A DNA stretch of 64,000 nucleotides from Glycomyces algeriensis (GTDB lineage Bacteria > Actinomycetota > Actinomycetes > Mycobacteriales > Micromonosporaceae): the NCBI RefSeq assembly GCF_027622855.1, contig NZ_JAPZVR010000004.1:190021-254020 (forward strand), in the 5' to 3' direction. Made by a program: the position numbers and the translations under genes. The notes beneath the pieces were generated by a model that saw only the letters and a program-made list of their open reading frames with translations, did no database searches and had not been told where the DNA came from. Positions 16,655 through 25,950 of the stretch are shown here, in pieces; the first letter of the stretch is position 1, and each line of letters starts with the position of its first letter.

Positions 16655-16860
16655 CGGTCCATGCCCCTGCGGGCCGGCACGGAGGTGTCGCGCCAGGCCC
16701 GGCGCACCCGCAGCTTCAGGCCGGGGTTCGACCAGGCGGCCCGGCGGCTCGGGGCCTCGGACTCCTCGACCGGGCGCGGCAGGGCCGTGATCAGCCCGAC
16801 CAGCGCGGCGAGCTCTTCATCTGTGGGGTTGCCACGGACGACCTTGAGTTCCAGACTCAT
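16651..16860 (-). CDS. accE: Acyl-CoA carboxylase epsilon subunit
   Basis: Small basic epsilon subunit that links the alpha (biotin carboxylase) and beta (carboxyltransferase) subunits of actinobacterial acyl-CoA carboxylases. The 69 residues match the family: VVRGNPTDEELAALVGLI at the N-terminus, then a basic SRRAAWSNPGLKLRVRRAW. The ATG at 16860 has GAGGAG upstream, at the end of the NYN gene. Unlike the usual arrangement, the accD/pccB gene is not adjacent: the NYN gene and a terminator hairpin lie between them. Confidence 0.88.
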   Translation of the reverse strand: MSLELKVVRGNPTDEELAALVGLITALPRPVEESEAPSRRAAWSNPGLKLRVRRAWRDTSVPARRGMDR

Positions 16861-16866
16861 CGAGAA

Positions 16867-17880
16867 CTACTCCTCGTCGATATCGAATTCGCGGTGCACC
16901 CGCTCCCAGAAGCCGTCGCGGACCCAGATCCGCGCTTCCGGGTGGTCGCGTAGAGAGTATCCGAGTTCCTTCTCGGCTTCCACCAGCAGCTCCTTGTCGA
17001 TGACCGTCGGCAGCTGGGGGCCGGGGAGCAGATCCGCTATGTTGTCCGCGCCCCTGGTCAGGAGCCACTTGTGGCCCACGTACTCCCCGATCTGGCGCAC
17101 CGTCTCGGGGTCGAGCTTCTCGCCGGTCTGCGTGGTGCGCACGAACTTCGGCCGCGCCGACTCGGCTTGCGCCAGCGCCTCGGCGGCATTCATGGTCACG
17201 GCCACGGACTGGCGCTGGCCGAAGACCGCGGCCGGGCTGGGGACGCGCGGTTCGGGCTGCGCCAGGGGGGCGCCGACCATGCTGTACGTGGCGGCGGCGG
17301 CGGTGCCGCTCTTGGTGAAGTAGGCCCGCAGGTCCTCGGCCTCGATGGTGGCGACGGTGTCGGACTCCCACACCAGGCGCTCGGCCTGGTTGGTGCCGTA
17401 GGGCGGTTCGACGCCCCAGAGGTGGACGCGCACGCCGTAGGCCTGGGCGACCTCGACGGCGGGGACCATGTCCTCGTCGCCGGCGAGGAGGATCGCCTCA
17501 TGGACGGCGTGGTGGCGGGCGAGCAGTTCCAGGTCGGAGCGGATCTGGGCGTCGACGCCCTTCTGTTGGCCGCGCGAGTTGAGGTTCCCGAGGCGGACTT
17601 TGACGAACTCCATGTTGGCGATGACCCGCTGGTCGACCGTGGGCACGCGGTCGCGGGCGGCGTCGAACCAGTAGAGGCGCAGCAGTTCGCCGTCGGAGAG
17701 GTGGTGGGCGGCGCGTTCAATGAGGGATTTGATGAGCTTCTCGGCGTCGACGCGGTAGTCGCGGCGGGAGGTGGCGTCGAGCAGGAGCTCGGCCGCCGCC
17801 GCGTAGAGGTAGCCGACGTCGATCAATATGGCGTACCGCCGGGACGGCAGCCCTGGCAGCATCCCTCCGAAAGGTGTCAT
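16867..17880 (-). CDS. NYN-domain (PIN-like nuclease fold) protein
   Basis: A 337-residue protein with an N-terminal NYN domain, a PIN-like metal-dependent nuclease fold of the LabA/limkain type. Acidic active-site candidates are Asp in RRYAILIDVGYLYA, the DAQIRSDLELLA segment, and LLAGDEDMVPAVEVAQ. The C-terminal half (about 230-337) is charged and unassigned. I choose the ATG at 17880, with GGGAG 6 nt before it; a longer frame from a TTG at 18075 has no similarity. It lies 6 bp upstream of accE and seems to form an operon with accE and maf. Target RNA is unknown. Confidence 0.8.
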   Translation of the reverse strand: MTPFGGMLPGLPSRRYAILIDVGYLYAAAAELLLDATSRRDYRVDAEKLIKSLIERAAHHLSDGELLRLYWFDAARDRVPTVDQRVIANMEFVKVRLGNLNSRGQQKGVDAQIRSDLELLARHHAVHEAILLAGDEDMVPAVEVAQAYGVRVHLWGVEPPYGTNQAERLVWESDTVATIEAEDLRAYFTKSGTAAAATYSMVGAPLAQPEPRVPSPAAVFGQRQSVAVTMNAAEALAQAESARPKFVRTTQTGEKLDPETVRQIGEYVGHKWLLTRGADNIADLLPGPQLPTVIDKELLVEAEKELGYSLRDHPEARIWVRDGFWERVHREFDIDEE

Positions 17881-18076
17881 GGCCCACTCCCAATCGTCGG
17901 GCGGGACGAATTGTCCCGCTTCCCCCAGCTGTATAAGACGGTACCCGGATCGGGCTCCAGGGATGGGAGTGGTGCGCGACGCTTCTCGTGGCAAAGCGGT
18001 TTCGCCCGGTAGTGGGCGCGGTCGGCGCGGCGGACGCGTGGGGGTCTCACCGGATCGGGTGAGAGGAAACGACAAA

Positions 18077-18104
18077 GGGCGGCGAGGCAGGTGCCTCGCC
18101 GCCC
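18077..18104 (-). terminator. Intrinsic terminator after accD/pccB
   Basis: A perfect 13-bp stem (18077-18089 with 18092-18104) and a 2-nt loop, followed on the minus strand by TTT. It starts 14 bp after the accD/pccB stop and lies before the NYN-accE-maf unit, separating the two transcription units. Confidence 0.8.
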
Positions 18105-18117
18105 TCCTGGTTGTCCG

Positions 18118-19692
18118 CTACAGCGGGATGTTGCCGTGCTTCTTGGCGGGCAGCTCGTCGCGCTTGGAGGCGTTCATGCGCAGGCCGCGCACGAGCATCG
18201 CGCGGGTCTCGCGCGGCTGGATGACCGCGTCGATGTAGCCGAGCTCGGCCGCGACGTACGGGTTGTTCAGCTTCTCCTCGTACTCGGACATGAGCTCGGC
18301 GCGCTTGGCCTGCTCGTCGTCGGCCTTGGCGAGTTCGCGCCGGTAGAGGATGTTGACCGCGCCCTGGGAGCCCATGACCGCGATCTCGGCGGTCGGCCAG
18401 GCCAGGTTGAGGTCGGCGCCGACGCCCTTGGAGCCCATGACGCAGTACGCGCCGCCGTAGTCCTTGCGGGTGACGACGGTGAGCTTGGGGACGGTGGCCT
18501 CGGCGTACGCGTAGATGAGCTTCGCGCCGCGGCGGATGATGCCGTCGTGCTCCTGCGAGGTGCCCGGCAGGAAGCCCGGGACGTCCACGAAGGAGATGAT
18601 CGGGATGTTGAAGGCGTCGCAGAAGCGGATGAACCGCGCGGCCTTCTCCGAGGCGTCGATGTCGAGGCAGCCCGCGAAGTGCATGGGCTGGTTGGCGACG
18701 ACGCCGACGGGCTTGCCGTCGAGGCGGCCGAACCCGGTGATGATGTTCTTCGCGAAGAGCGCCTGGGTCTCCAGGAACTCGCCGTCGTCGAGCACCGATT
18801 CGAGGACCTTGTGCATGTCGTACGGCTGGTTCGCCGAGTCGGGGATGACGGTGTCGAGTTCGAGGTCCGTGGCGGTGAGGTCGAGCTCGACGTCCTTGGA
18901 CTCGTACGCGGGCGGCTCGTCGAGGTTGTTCGACGGCAGGTACGAGAGGAGGTGCTTGACGTACTCGAGCGCGTCCGTCTCGTCCGAGGCCAGGTAGTGG
19001 GCGTTGCCCGCGACCGCATTGTGGGTGCGGGCGCCGCCGAGCTCCTCCATGCCGACGTCCTCGCCGGTCACCGCGCGGACCACGTCGGGACCGGTGATGA
19101 ACATGTGGCTGGTCTGGTCGACCATCACGGTGAAGTCGGTGATCGCCGGGGAGTAGACGGCGCCGCCCGCGCAGGGGCCCATGATGAGCGAGATCTGCGG
19201 GATGACGCCGGAGGCGCGCACGTTGCGGAAGAAGATCTCGGAGTAGCCGCCGAGGGAGGCCACGCCCTCCTGGATGCGGGCGCCGCCGGAGTCGGAGATG
19301 CCGATGATCGGGCGGCCGGTGCGCAGCGCGAGATCCTGGATCTTGGTGATCTTCTCGCCCGAGACCTGCCCGAGCGAGCCGCCGAGGACGGTGAAGTCCT
19401 GCGCGAACACGCAGACCTCGCGGCCTTCGATGGTGCCGTAGCCGGTGACGACGCCGTCGCCGTACGGCCGGTTGGCCTCCATGCCGAAGCTGGTGGAGTG
19501 GTGCTTGCGCAGGGAGTCCAGTTCGACGAACGACCCTTCGTCGAGCAGCTGCTCGAGGCGTTCGCGGGCAGTGCGCTTGCCCTTCTCGTGCTGCTTCTCG
19601 ATCGCCCGGGGGTTCCCGGTGGCCGCTTCGGAGAGGCGCTCGGCCAGGTCGGTGAGCCGCCCGGCGGTCGTGTGGAAGTCGATGTCGGTCAC
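18118..19692 (-). CDS. accD: Acyl-CoA (propionyl-CoA) carboxylase beta subunit
   Basis: Carboxyltransferase subunit, 524 residues, the usual length of AccD5/PccB. It transfers carboxyl groups from carboxybiotin to acetyl- or propionyl-CoA for fatty and methyl-branched lipid synthesis. Family motifs include [20 protein letters not shown], the first oxyanion-hole [51 protein letters not shown], and [19 protein letters not shown] with the second oxyanion site. Substrate preference (acetyl or propionyl) cannot be read safely. The GTG at 19692 follows TACGAT by 7 nt, so it is likely leaderless, and it is divergent from birA. Confidence 0.93.
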   Translation of the reverse strand: MTDIDFHTTAGRLTDLAERLSEAATGNPRAIEKQHEKGKRTARERLEQLLDEGSFVELDSLRKHHSTSFGMEANRPYGDGVVTGYGTIEGREVCVFAQDFTVLGGSLGQVSGEKITKIQDLALRTGRPIIGISDSGGARIQEGVASLGGYSEIFFRNVRASGVIPQISLIMGPCAGGAVYSPAITDFTVMVDQTSHMFITGPDVVRAVTGEDVGMEELGGARTHNAVAGNAHYLASDETDALEYVKHLLSYLPSNNLDEPPAYESKDVELDLTATDLELDTVIPDSANQPYDMHKVLESVLDDGEFLETQALFAKNIITGFGRLDGKPVGVVANQPMHFAGCLDIDASEKAARFIRFCDAFNIPIISFVDVPGFLPGTSQEHDGIIRRGAKLIYAYAEATVPKLTVVTRKDYGGAYCVMGSKGVGADLNLAWPTAEIAVMGSQGAVNILYRRELAKADDEQAKRAELMSEYEEKLNNPYVAAELGYIDAVIQPRETRAMLVRGLRMNASKRDELPAKKHGNIPL

Positions 19693-19734
19693 GACTCGGA
19701 TCGTATCGGCCTTCCCTGTGGCTACGCTATGTGC
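19693..19734. promoter_or_regulatory. Divergent accD/birA promoters, both leaderless type
   Basis: Within 42 bp lie TACGAT on the minus strand (19705 to 19700), 7 nt before the accD GTG, and TACGCT on the plus strand (19723-19728), 6 nt before the birA GTG. The two promoters are so close that RNA polymerase binding at one should affect the other. Confidence 0.5.
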
Positions 19735-20532
19735 GTGAGCACACCGACGAGAAAGCCACTGGACCGTCACCAGCTCTGGTCGCTGTTGTCGGAGAAGTCC
19801 GACTTCTGGGCCGAGCTGGATGTGGTGCAAGTCACCGGATCGACGAATGCGGACCTGGCGGAGGCCGCCAAGCACGGCGCACCGCAAGGGAAGGTCCTCA
19901 TCGCGGAGGAGCAGTCGAGCGGCCGCGGCCGCCTCGACCGGCAGTGGGTGAGCCCGGCCCGCGCCGGACTGACCATGTCGTTCCTCCTGCGGCCCACCGT
20001 GCCGCGCGAGCAGTGGGGCACGCTGAGCCTCCTCACGGCCGTCGCCCTCGAGGAGTCGCTCAAGGCCGTGTGCGGCGTCAGCGCGAAGCTCAAGTGGCCC
20101 AACGACGTCCTCATCGACGGCCGCAAGGTCTGCGGGATCCTCGCCCAGGTCGAGGGGAACGCCGTGATCGTCGGCGCCGGGCTCAACGTCTCCCTCACCG
20201 AGGAGGAGCTGCCGGTCCCCGAGGCCACCTCGCTGCACATCGCCGGGGCCTCCACGCTCGACCGCACCGAGATCGCGGCGGGCTTCCTCGCCCACGCCGC
20301 GGCCGTCTATCAAACCTGGAACGAGCGCGGGCCCGCGTCCGTGATCGAGCGGTGGCGCCGCAATTCGGCGACCCTCGGACGCCACGTCGCGGTATCGTTC
20401 CCCAACGGCCGCAAGCTCACCGGCCGCGCCGCTGGCATCGACGACGACGGCTGCCTGCGGATCGCCGCCCCCGACGGCACCGTGGAGACCATCGCCGCCG
20501 GCGACATCGTCCACCTGCGGCCCCAGGGTTAG
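19735..20532 (+). CDS. birA: Biotin--[acetyl-CoA-carboxylase] ligase
   Basis: Attaches biotin to the carrier domain of the acyl-CoA carboxylase alpha subunit. The 265 residues show [10 protein letters not shown], the biotinyl-AMP loop [34 protein letters not shown] and GAGLNVSL, followed by a small C-terminal SH3-like domain. No N-terminal DNA-binding domain is present, so it does not act as a BirA-type repressor. I choose the GTG at 19735 rather than the ATG at 19729, because TACGCT (19723-19728) would start transcription at about 19735. It faces the carboxylase gene it serves. Confidence 0.93.
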   Translation: MSTPTRKPLDRHQLWSLLSEKSDFWAELDVVQVTGSTNADLAEAAKHGAPQGKVLIAEEQSSGRGRLDRQWVSPARAGLTMSFLLRPTVPREQWGTLSLLTAVALEESLKAVCGVSAKLKWPNDVLIDGRKVCGILAQVEGNAVIVGAGLNVSLTEEELPVPEATSLHIAGASTLDRTEIAAGFLAHAAAVYQTWNERGPASVIERWRRNSATLGRHVAVSFPNGRKLTGRAAGIDDDGCLRIAAPDGTVETIAAGDIVHLRPQG

Positions 20533-20589
20533 GGCCCGGGGAACCCAGGCGGCGCGGCGCCGCGAAGCACAGCAGCGAAGGAGAGGCGA

Positions 20590-21582
20590 TTGGCCGGCCA
20601 GGCGCACGGCGACGAACCCTCCGAGGCCCCGCAGCCTCCGGGGCCGACCGGCCTCGACCCCGAGGCCGAAGGGCTCTACCGGCTCCTGCTGTCCAAGTCG
20701 GACGGTTCGGTCTCGCAGCTCGCGGCCGACGCGGGCCTCGCGCCCGGCCGCACCAGGGACGTCCTCATGCGCCTCGTCGACGACGGCTTCGCCACCATGG
20801 TCGCCGACTCCCGCTTCCGCGCCGTCGGACCCGACACCGTCCTCGGCGGACGCATCGCCTCGCAGCTCGGCGACGTCCTCGACGAGTACGAGGCCCTGCG
20901 CGAACTGCTCGAGATCCACCGCGCCGGACCCGGCCCGGGCGGCCGCGAGCAGGGCAGCTGGGAGGTCGTGAGCGGCCCCGTCGCGATCCGCTCCCGCCTG
21001 CGGCAGCTCAAGGCCGGCGCCGAGAAGCGGCTGCGCACGTTCGTGCGCCCGCCGATGGTCCTGCCCGTGCCCGAATCCGCGCTGCACGAGGACCTGCAGG
21101 CCCGCGGGGTCTGCCACCGCATCCTCTTCGACCGGGCCGTGCTCGACATCGACCCGTACTCGGACTACCTGCGCCACGCGCTCGCCTCGGGCGACGAGGT
21201 GCGGTTCGCGAAGCGGCTGCCGCTCAAGCTCCTCATTGTGGACGACAAGACGACCCTCATGGAGGAGGGCGGCGGGCGCCCGAAGGCGATCGTCACGAGC
21301 AACCGCTCCATCGTGGAGCTCGCGGGCGCCCTGTTCGACCAGTTGTGGTCGGCGGGCATCCCGGCGACGACGGAGGCGAGCAGCGCGCAGCGCCTCGACG
21401 AGGACGACGCGGTCCTGCTGGGGCTCTTGATCGCCGGGCTCACCGACCAGTCGATCGCGTCCAAGCTCGGCATCGGCCTGCGGACCGTGCAGCGGCGCGT
21501 GCGCGAGCTCATGGATCTGGCCGACGTGGACACCCGGATCCAACTGGGCTGGCACGCCGCGAAGAACGGTTGGGTGCCTTAG
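20590..21582 (+). CDS. TrmB/LuxR-type transcriptional regulator
   Basis: A 330-residue regulator. The N-terminal part (about 22-75) resembles a TrmB-like winged helix ([39 protein letters not shown]). The C-terminus has a LuxR-type helix-turn-helix (about 270-325; [31 protein letters not shown]). The middle resembles a phospholipase-D-like ligand domain. Many such orphan regulators occur in Actinomycetes, with unknown signals. The TTG start at 20590 is supported by AAGGAGAGG just upstream. It lies between birA and the PH-domain gene, which are closer to each other in mycobacteria. Confidence 0.8.
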   Translation: MAGQAHGDEPSEAPQPPGPTGLDPEAEGLYRLLLSKSDGSVSQLAADAGLAPGRTRDVLMRLVDDGFATMVADSRFRAVGPDTVLGGRIASQLGDVLDEYEALRELLEIHRAGPGPGGREQGSWEVVSGPVAIRSRLRQLKAGAEKRLRTFVRPPMVLPVPESALHEDLQARGVCHRILFDRAVLDIDPYSDYLRHALASGDEVRFAKRLPLKLLIVDDKTTLMEEGGGRPKAIVTSNRSIVELAGALFDQLWSAGIPATTEASSAQRLDEDDAVLLGLLIAGLTDQSIASKLGIGLRTVQRRVRELMDLADVDTRIQLGWHAAKNGWVP

Positions 21583-21774
21583 CGAAAGCGAGCGACCCGC
21601 GGATTCAGGGACTTCGCCTGAATCGGGGGACGAACCGCAATGCCTGGGTGTTGTACTGTGCTTTTGGTATTTGTACCCATGGCACGACTTGCGAGCCGCG
21701 GACTGGCAGCCTCGGTGAACTGCGGGCCGTGAATGCGTCCTGCCCCCGCCCGTTCTCACTCCTGGAGGTCCGCA

Positions 21775-22299
21775 GTGGGATATCCCGACGATCAACTCGC
21801 CCGCGGTGAAGTGGTCAAGCTGCACACCCGCCCGCACTGGAAGGAAGGTGTCGGCCCCGTCCTGTGGTTCGTGGTCTTCCTCGCCATCGGGGCCATCGCG
21901 ATCACGTACACCGCGAAGATCGACGAGAGCTGGTCCTTGTGGCTGATCCTCGCCGAAGTCGTGCTCTTCCTGGCGCTGCTCATCTGGCTCTCGGTGCTGC
22001 CGTGGATCCGCTGGCGCTCCACCCACTACGTCATCACCGACCAGCGCATCATGTGGCGCGAAGGCCTCGTGACCCGCGAGAGCCGCCATATCCCGCTGGC
22101 GCGCGTGAACACCGTGTCGTACACCCAGAACGTCTGGGAGCGGATCTTCGGGTTCGGCGACATGAACATCGACTCGGCCTCCGACGACGGCGAGATCAAC
22201 CTGATCGACGTCCCGAAGGTCGACAAGACCAAGGCGCTGCTGTACCAGCTGGCCGAGGACGACCGCTCGCGTCGTGCCGGCGCGGCCGACGGCACCTGA
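21775..22299 (+). CDS. PH-domain (bPH2/YdbT-like) membrane protein
   Basis: A 174-residue protein with two transmembrane helices (about residues 27-45 and 56-76), followed by a bacterial pleckstrin-homology domain (bPH2): [51 protein letters not shown] is the typical core. Function unknown. The GTG at 21775 lies 7 nt after GGAGG. In mycobacteria its counterpart (Rv3278c) sits next to birA and a GtrA protein, as here. The 192-bp upstream gap has no gene; an 8-bp stem (21602-21624) there may end the regulator transcript. Confidence 0.82.
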   Translation: MGYPDDQLARGEVVKLHTRPHWKEGVGPVLWFVVFLAIGAIAITYTAKIDESWSLWLILAEVVLFLALLIWLSVLPWIRWRSTHYVITDQRIMWREGLVTRESRHIPLARVNTVSYTQNVWERIFGFGDMNIDSASDDGEINLIDVPKVDKTKALLYQLAEDDRSRRAGAADGT

Positions 22300-22318
22300 G
22301 TTCCTAAGGCGTGACAAG

Positions 22319-22345
22319 AGGCCCGTGCCGTTGCGGCGCGGGCCT
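22319..22345 (+). terminator. Intrinsic terminator after the PH-domain gene
   Basis: A 12-bp stem (22319-22330 with 22334-22345, one G-T wobble) starts 20 bp after the stop codon and is followed by TCTG rather than a T run. It may serve both the PH-domain gene and the convergent GtrA gene. Confidence 0.65.
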
Positions 22346-22410
22346 TCTGCGTTGAGCGGCGCCTTCGGGGATACGAGTCAGCCGCTGCTCGGCCTTCTCG
22401 GCGGCGCGCG

Positions 22411-22941
22411 TTACTTCGCCGAGGCCTCGGCGAGTTCGGGGCTGTGCGGGAAGACCCAGGTGCGGTAGGCGATGAACCGGAAGATCGAGCCGAGGCCGAC
22501 GCCGACGACGTTGGCGGCGATGTTCACCGCGAGGTCGGTGTCGAAGTACTGCGGCCAGATCTGGGCCAGGCCGGAGTTGGCCCACAGGCAGGCGAGCGCG
22601 ATGAGCAGGCCGATGCCGTTGAAGAAGAAGTAGAGGGCGTACTGGCGGTGGGCGGCGGCGCTGCCGCGGCGCTCGCGCCAGGTCCACTGGCGGTTCCCGA
22701 AGAAGGCCACGGTCATCGCGATGACGGCCGAGATGATCTTGGCGTACAGCTCGGACCAGTCCAGGCCGAGGAACATCAGGTTGAACAGCCCGATGTCGAC
22801 CACGTAGGCGACACCGCCGACGCCGGCGAAGCGGAGCAGCTCGGCCGCGTGGCGTCTCAACAGGCCGATCGCGCGCGTGAACAGACCCGCGAGACCGCGA
22901 CGAGCGGCCGGGGGCGGCGGAGTCTCAATGGAGGTCGACAT
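22411..22941 (-). CDS. GtrA-family membrane protein
   Basis: A 176-residue GtrA-like protein with four predicted transmembrane helices: LLRFAGVGGVAYVVDIGLFNLMF, KIISAVIAMTVAFFGNRQWTW, ALYFFFNGIGLLIALACLW and NVVGVGLGSIFRFIAYRTWVF. The NRxWTW and RFxxYRxWVF motifs are diagnostic. The family is thought to move polyprenyl-linked sugars across the membrane. The start is the ATG at 22941. The DNA upstream (22942-23238) carries repeat copy 2 and no gene. Confidence 0.88.
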   Translation of the reverse strand: MSTSIETPPPPAARRGLAGLFTRAIGLLRRHAAELLRFAGVGGVAYVVDIGLFNLMFLGLDWSELYAKIISAVIAMTVAFFGNRQWTWRERRGSAAAHRQYALYFFFNGIGLLIALACLWANSGLAQIWPQYFDTDLAVNIAANVVGVGLGSIFRFIAYRTWVFPHSPELAEASAK

Positions 22942-23001
22942 CAATGCACAGCCTACCCGGGCACGCGCGGGAGCGGTACCGCCGAGATCCGGGCAAAGCC
23001 G

Positions 23002-23096
23002 TGAACTGCGAGAACGCTGAAATGTCGGACCCACGTGGGAGTGTGGTCTTTTTCGGTTGGTCGGAGGCGGATGCGGGTGGGAAGGGGCATGCCCTA
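23002..23096 (+). repeat. 95-bp dispersed repeat, copy 2
   Basis: This copy matches 15866-15960 at 89 of 95 positions in the same orientation. It contains the perfect 10-bp palindrome CCCACGTGGG at its centre and lies in the 297-bp gap between the GtrA and sigma-factor genes. Confidence 0.85.
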
Positions 23097-23172
23097 TGCT
23101 GCGATGCGGCCGCGGCCGCATGGCGCCCGCCCGAGCTTTCCTCGGCTCACCCCCGCAGTCCCCCAGCACCAC

Positions 23173-23213
23173 AGGCCCACAGGCCCGCAGGCCCGCAGGC
23201 CCGCAGCGGGCCT
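23173..23213. repeat. 8-bp tandem repeat ending in a hairpin
   Basis: Four tandem AGGCCCRC units occupy 23173-23204. The last forms a perfect 8-bp stem with GCGGGCCT at 23206-23213. On the minus strand this lies about 26 bp after the sigma-factor stop and might end that transcript, but there is no T run. GGCCTTACTCC is duplicated at 23210 and within the gene end at about 23237. Confidence 0.6.
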
Positions 23214-23238
23214 TACTCCATCGCCCCACCGCGCGGCC

Positions 23239-25950
23239 TTACTCCGCCGCGTCGTCGCCCGTCGGCGCTGCCACTGCCACCACTCCCACGATGAACGGGT
23301 CGTCGCCGCGCTCGAAGCGGATCACCGCCTCCTCGCCCGTGGCGACCCGGTACACGTTCACGTCGACGCCGAACGCGTACCAGTCCGGGTTCTCCACGGC
23401 CCCGTGCGCGCGGCAGGTCGCGGGCTCGCCGAGCCCCTGCCCGCCCGCGCTCAGGCTGTCGCCGCGGCGGTAGCCCGAGCCGCCCCACAGCGTCGCCGCG
23501 ACCTGGACCTCGCCGCCGTCCTCGACCTCGATCTCGGTGTCCGCCGCGCGCGGCCCGTCGTAGACCGCGACCTCCGTGACGGGCGCCCCCGGCTCCGTGT
23601 AGACCACGGTCAGCGACCAGCCGGCCCAGCGCCGCTCGACGCACTCGGCACCGAGGTCGATCGGCCAGTGGTCGCATTCGGTGGCCGGCAGCTGGTGGTT
23701 GTCGGTCGCGACCCAGTACTCGCCGCCGCCCGGCACGAGGTCCGTGACCTCGACGAACGCCTGCCGCCCGGGGTCCGTGTCCCGCACCGCCTCCGCACTG
23801 AGGTCGGTCCAGGACCCGCCCGGCCCCGCGAGCGAGACCGCCGTCGGCAGGCCTTCCTCGACGCCGGCCCAGTACAGGCCCGCCCACTCGACCTCGGCGC
23901 CGTCCGGCACTTCGAGCACCGCCCCGGAGACGGCCTCGCCTTCGCGCCCCGCGGGCGCGGTCGTGTCCTTGTACGGCTTCATCGGCCACTGCTCGCCGCC
24001 GCCGACGCGCACGAGCTCCTTGCAGCCGGGGACCGAGCAGGTCAGCCAGGTGTTCCCGGCCGCGGTGACGCCCGTGGCGTCCACGCTCGCGAACCCGACC
24101 TCGCTCCCGGCGGGCGCGATCGGCACCTGCAGCGAAGTCGTGCCGCTGATCCCCGGGCCCTCGACCGAGACCCCGAACGTCTGGTAGCCGCTCACGTCCT
24201 CGCCGATGAGGATGCGCACGTTGGCTTCGGCCGGGTCGGGCATCCTCGCGATCGTGCAGTGGACGACCGAGCCGTCTTCGGCGCACGTCCAACCGGGATC
24301 GGCGGTCTCGGAGGCGAGCGTGATGCCCGCAGGCATCGTGATGTCGAGCCTGATGCCGTCCGAAGCGGCCTGCCCTTGCCGCTGAACCGGCGCCGCTTCG
24401 CTGTCGCTGCTGCGCATGAACGGAACCGCTGCACTGCGCTCGAGCAGAGCCGCTTGGCCGTCTCCGCTGCGCTCGGCCAGAACCGTCTCGTCGTCTTCGC
24501 TGCGCTCGGCCAGCACTTCGTCGTCTACGCTTCGCTCGACGGGGGCCGCATAGCCGCCGCCGCGTCGCTCCTCACCATCCGTGTCCGCTTGCGCGCCAGC
24601 CGCTTCGGCCAAGCGCTCGTCCGGGCCGGACCCGTCCTGGGACCGCTCGGTCACCGGCGCGTAGCCGCCGCCGCTGCCGCCGGGCGGGGCGAGTCGGATC
24701 GGGAGGATCGCTTCGCCGCCGGCCACGAGGCCGCTCGAGCCGAGGCCGTGCGCGATCCCGTACGCGGCCGGTTCGGCCGCGGGAGGCTCCGACTCGTCCT
24801 CGGGTGCGGGCGGATCGGCCGGGTCCTCCGGGTCGGGTTCGGGCACGTCGTCGGGCGAGGGCGGAGCGGGCGGCGCGGGCTCGTCCTCCGGGTCGTCCGC
24901 CTGGACGACCGGCTCCTCGGGGGCGGCCTGCGGCGGCTGCTCCTCCTCGCCGCCGAGCGCGACGATCGCCACGACGGCGACCACCGCAGCGGCGGTGCCG
25001 GTGGCGACGGTGCCTTTGGTGCCGAGCTGCTGCACGATCCGGCGGATCCAGTTCGCGACCGCCTTGAACGGCATGAACAGGTACGCGAGCGCCCCGCCGA
25101 ACGCGATCCCCGCGGCCGAGACCGCGCCCGCCGCCAGGTACGGCGAAGCCGCGCCGCCAAGAAAGATCACGGCGATGACGCCGCGCAGGCCCGAGTTCAA
25201 CTCGGTGAGCTCGGCGAACAGCAGGTTGCAGGTGACGCACGAGTCCAAATGGTCGTCCACTTTGGAGGCTTCGCGCTCGCCGAGCTTGCCGCGCACGCGC
25301 GCGCCGATCCGGTCGACGGTCCAGCGGCACTCCTCGCGCGGGGAGTCGGCCGCGTGCTCGCTCAAGTAGTTCTGGCGCAGCTTCTCGCGCGCGCGGTACG
25401 CGAGCGCGGAGACCCCGTTCGGGGTCATGCCGAGCATGGTGGCGATCTTGGCCGGGGAGTCCTCCTCGACCTCGGTGTGCCACAAGACCATCCGCCAGCG
25501 CTCGGGGAGCTTGCCGAAGGCGAGCGCGGCGTAGCGGCGCTCCTGGCCCTCGACGGCGGGGTCGACGTAGATCTCGCCGGAGTCGTGCTCGGTGAGGTCG
25601 TCGGTGAACTCGACCTTCTTGTCGCGGCGGACCCGGTCGTAGAAGGTGTTGCGGAGGGTCTGGAGCATGTAGGGCCGGAAGGCGAGGTCGGGGCCGCCGC
25701 CTTCGCGGAAGGTGTGGAGGAGCTTCGCGAAAGCCTCGGAGACGAGGTCGTCGGCGCCGGCGGGGTCGCGGGAGAGGATGCGGGCGAGGCGGCGCGCGGA
25801 GTGGACGTGGCGCTCGTAGAGCACGGCGTAGGCCGTGGTGTCGCCGCCGCGGGTGGCGGCGATGAGTTCGGGGTCGGAGCGGGTCTCGGGGGTTTCGCCG
25901 GGGTCCGGGTCCAGGTGGCGGGAATCGCCGGCGGGGACGGTCTCGGGCAT
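23239..25950 (-). CDS. Membrane-tethered ECF sigma factor fused to anti-sigma-like zinc finger and ectodomain
   Basis: A 903-residue single chain. Residues about 28-110 form sigma region 2 (YERHVHSARRLARILSRDPAGADDLVSEAFAKLL) and 140-195 form region 4 (LPERWRMVLWHTEVEEDSPAKIATMLGMTPNGVSALAYRAREKL). A ZAS-like zinc finger follows (H234-x3-C238-x2-C241, with Cys208 upstream). Hydrophobic stretches lie at about 257-292 and 315-333, then an acidic Pro-rich linker (334-394), an ERS-repeat segment (435-507) and a large C-terminal domain with LEVPDGAEVEWAGLYWAGV as in bacterial surface proteins. ECF groups with such C-terminal fusions are known in actinobacteria (ECF52-like). Release by proteolysis is inferred. 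Confidence 0.85.
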   Translation of the reverse strand: MPETVPAGDSRHLDPDPGETPETRSDPELIAATRGGDTTAYAVLYERHVHSARRLARILSRDPAGADDLVSEAFAKLLHTFREGGGPDLAFRPYMLQTLRNTFYDRVRRDKKVEFTDDLTEHDSGEIYVDPAVEGQERRYAALAFGKLPERWRMVLWHTEVEEDSPAKIATMLGMTPNGVSALAYRAREKLRQNYLSEHAADSPREECRWTVDRIGARVRGKLGEREASKVDDHLDSCVTCNLLFAELTELNSGLRGVIAVIFLGGAASPYLAAGAVSAAGIAFGGALAYLFMPFKAVANWIRRIVQQLGTKGTVATGTAAAVVAVVAIVALGGEEEQPPQAAPEEPVVQADDPEDEPAPPAPPSPDDVPEPDPEDPADPPAPEDESEPPAAEPAAYGIAHGLGSSGLVAGGEAILPIRLAPPGGSGGGYAPVTERSQDGSGPDERLAEAAGAQADTDGEERRGGGYAAPVERSVDDEVLAERSEDDETVLAERSGDGQAALLERSAAVPFMRSSDSEAAPVQRQGQAASDGIRLDITMPAGITLASETADPGWTCAEDGSVVHCTIARMPDPAEANVRILIGEDVSGYQTFGVSVEGPGISGTTSLQVPIAPAGSEVGFASVDATGVTAAGNTWLTCSVPGCKELVRVGGGEQWPMKPYKDTTAPAGREGEAVSGAVLEVPDGAEVEWAGLYWAGVEEGLPTAVSLAGPGGSWTDLSAEAVRDTDPGRQAFVEVTDLVPGGGEYWVATDNHQLPATECDHWPIDLGAECVERRWAGWSLTVVYTEPGAPVTEVAVYDGPRAADTEIEVEDGGEVQVAATLWGGSGYRRGDSLSAGGQGLGEPATCRAHGAVENPDWYAFGVDVNVYRVATGEEAVIRFERGDDPFIVGVVAVAAPTGDDAAE

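Noticed and set aside
17881-18075. Longer NYN protein starting at a TTG at 18075
   Set aside because: The additional 65 residues would begin inside the accD terminator hairpin, and the ATG at 17880 has a good ribosome-binding site at the domain edge.
19693-22317. A long N-terminal extension of accD in the same frame, reaching 22317
   Set aside because: The extension runs antisense to birA, the LuxR-type regulator and the PH-domain gene. The carboxylase fold starts at the GTG at 19692, which has a fitting -10 box.
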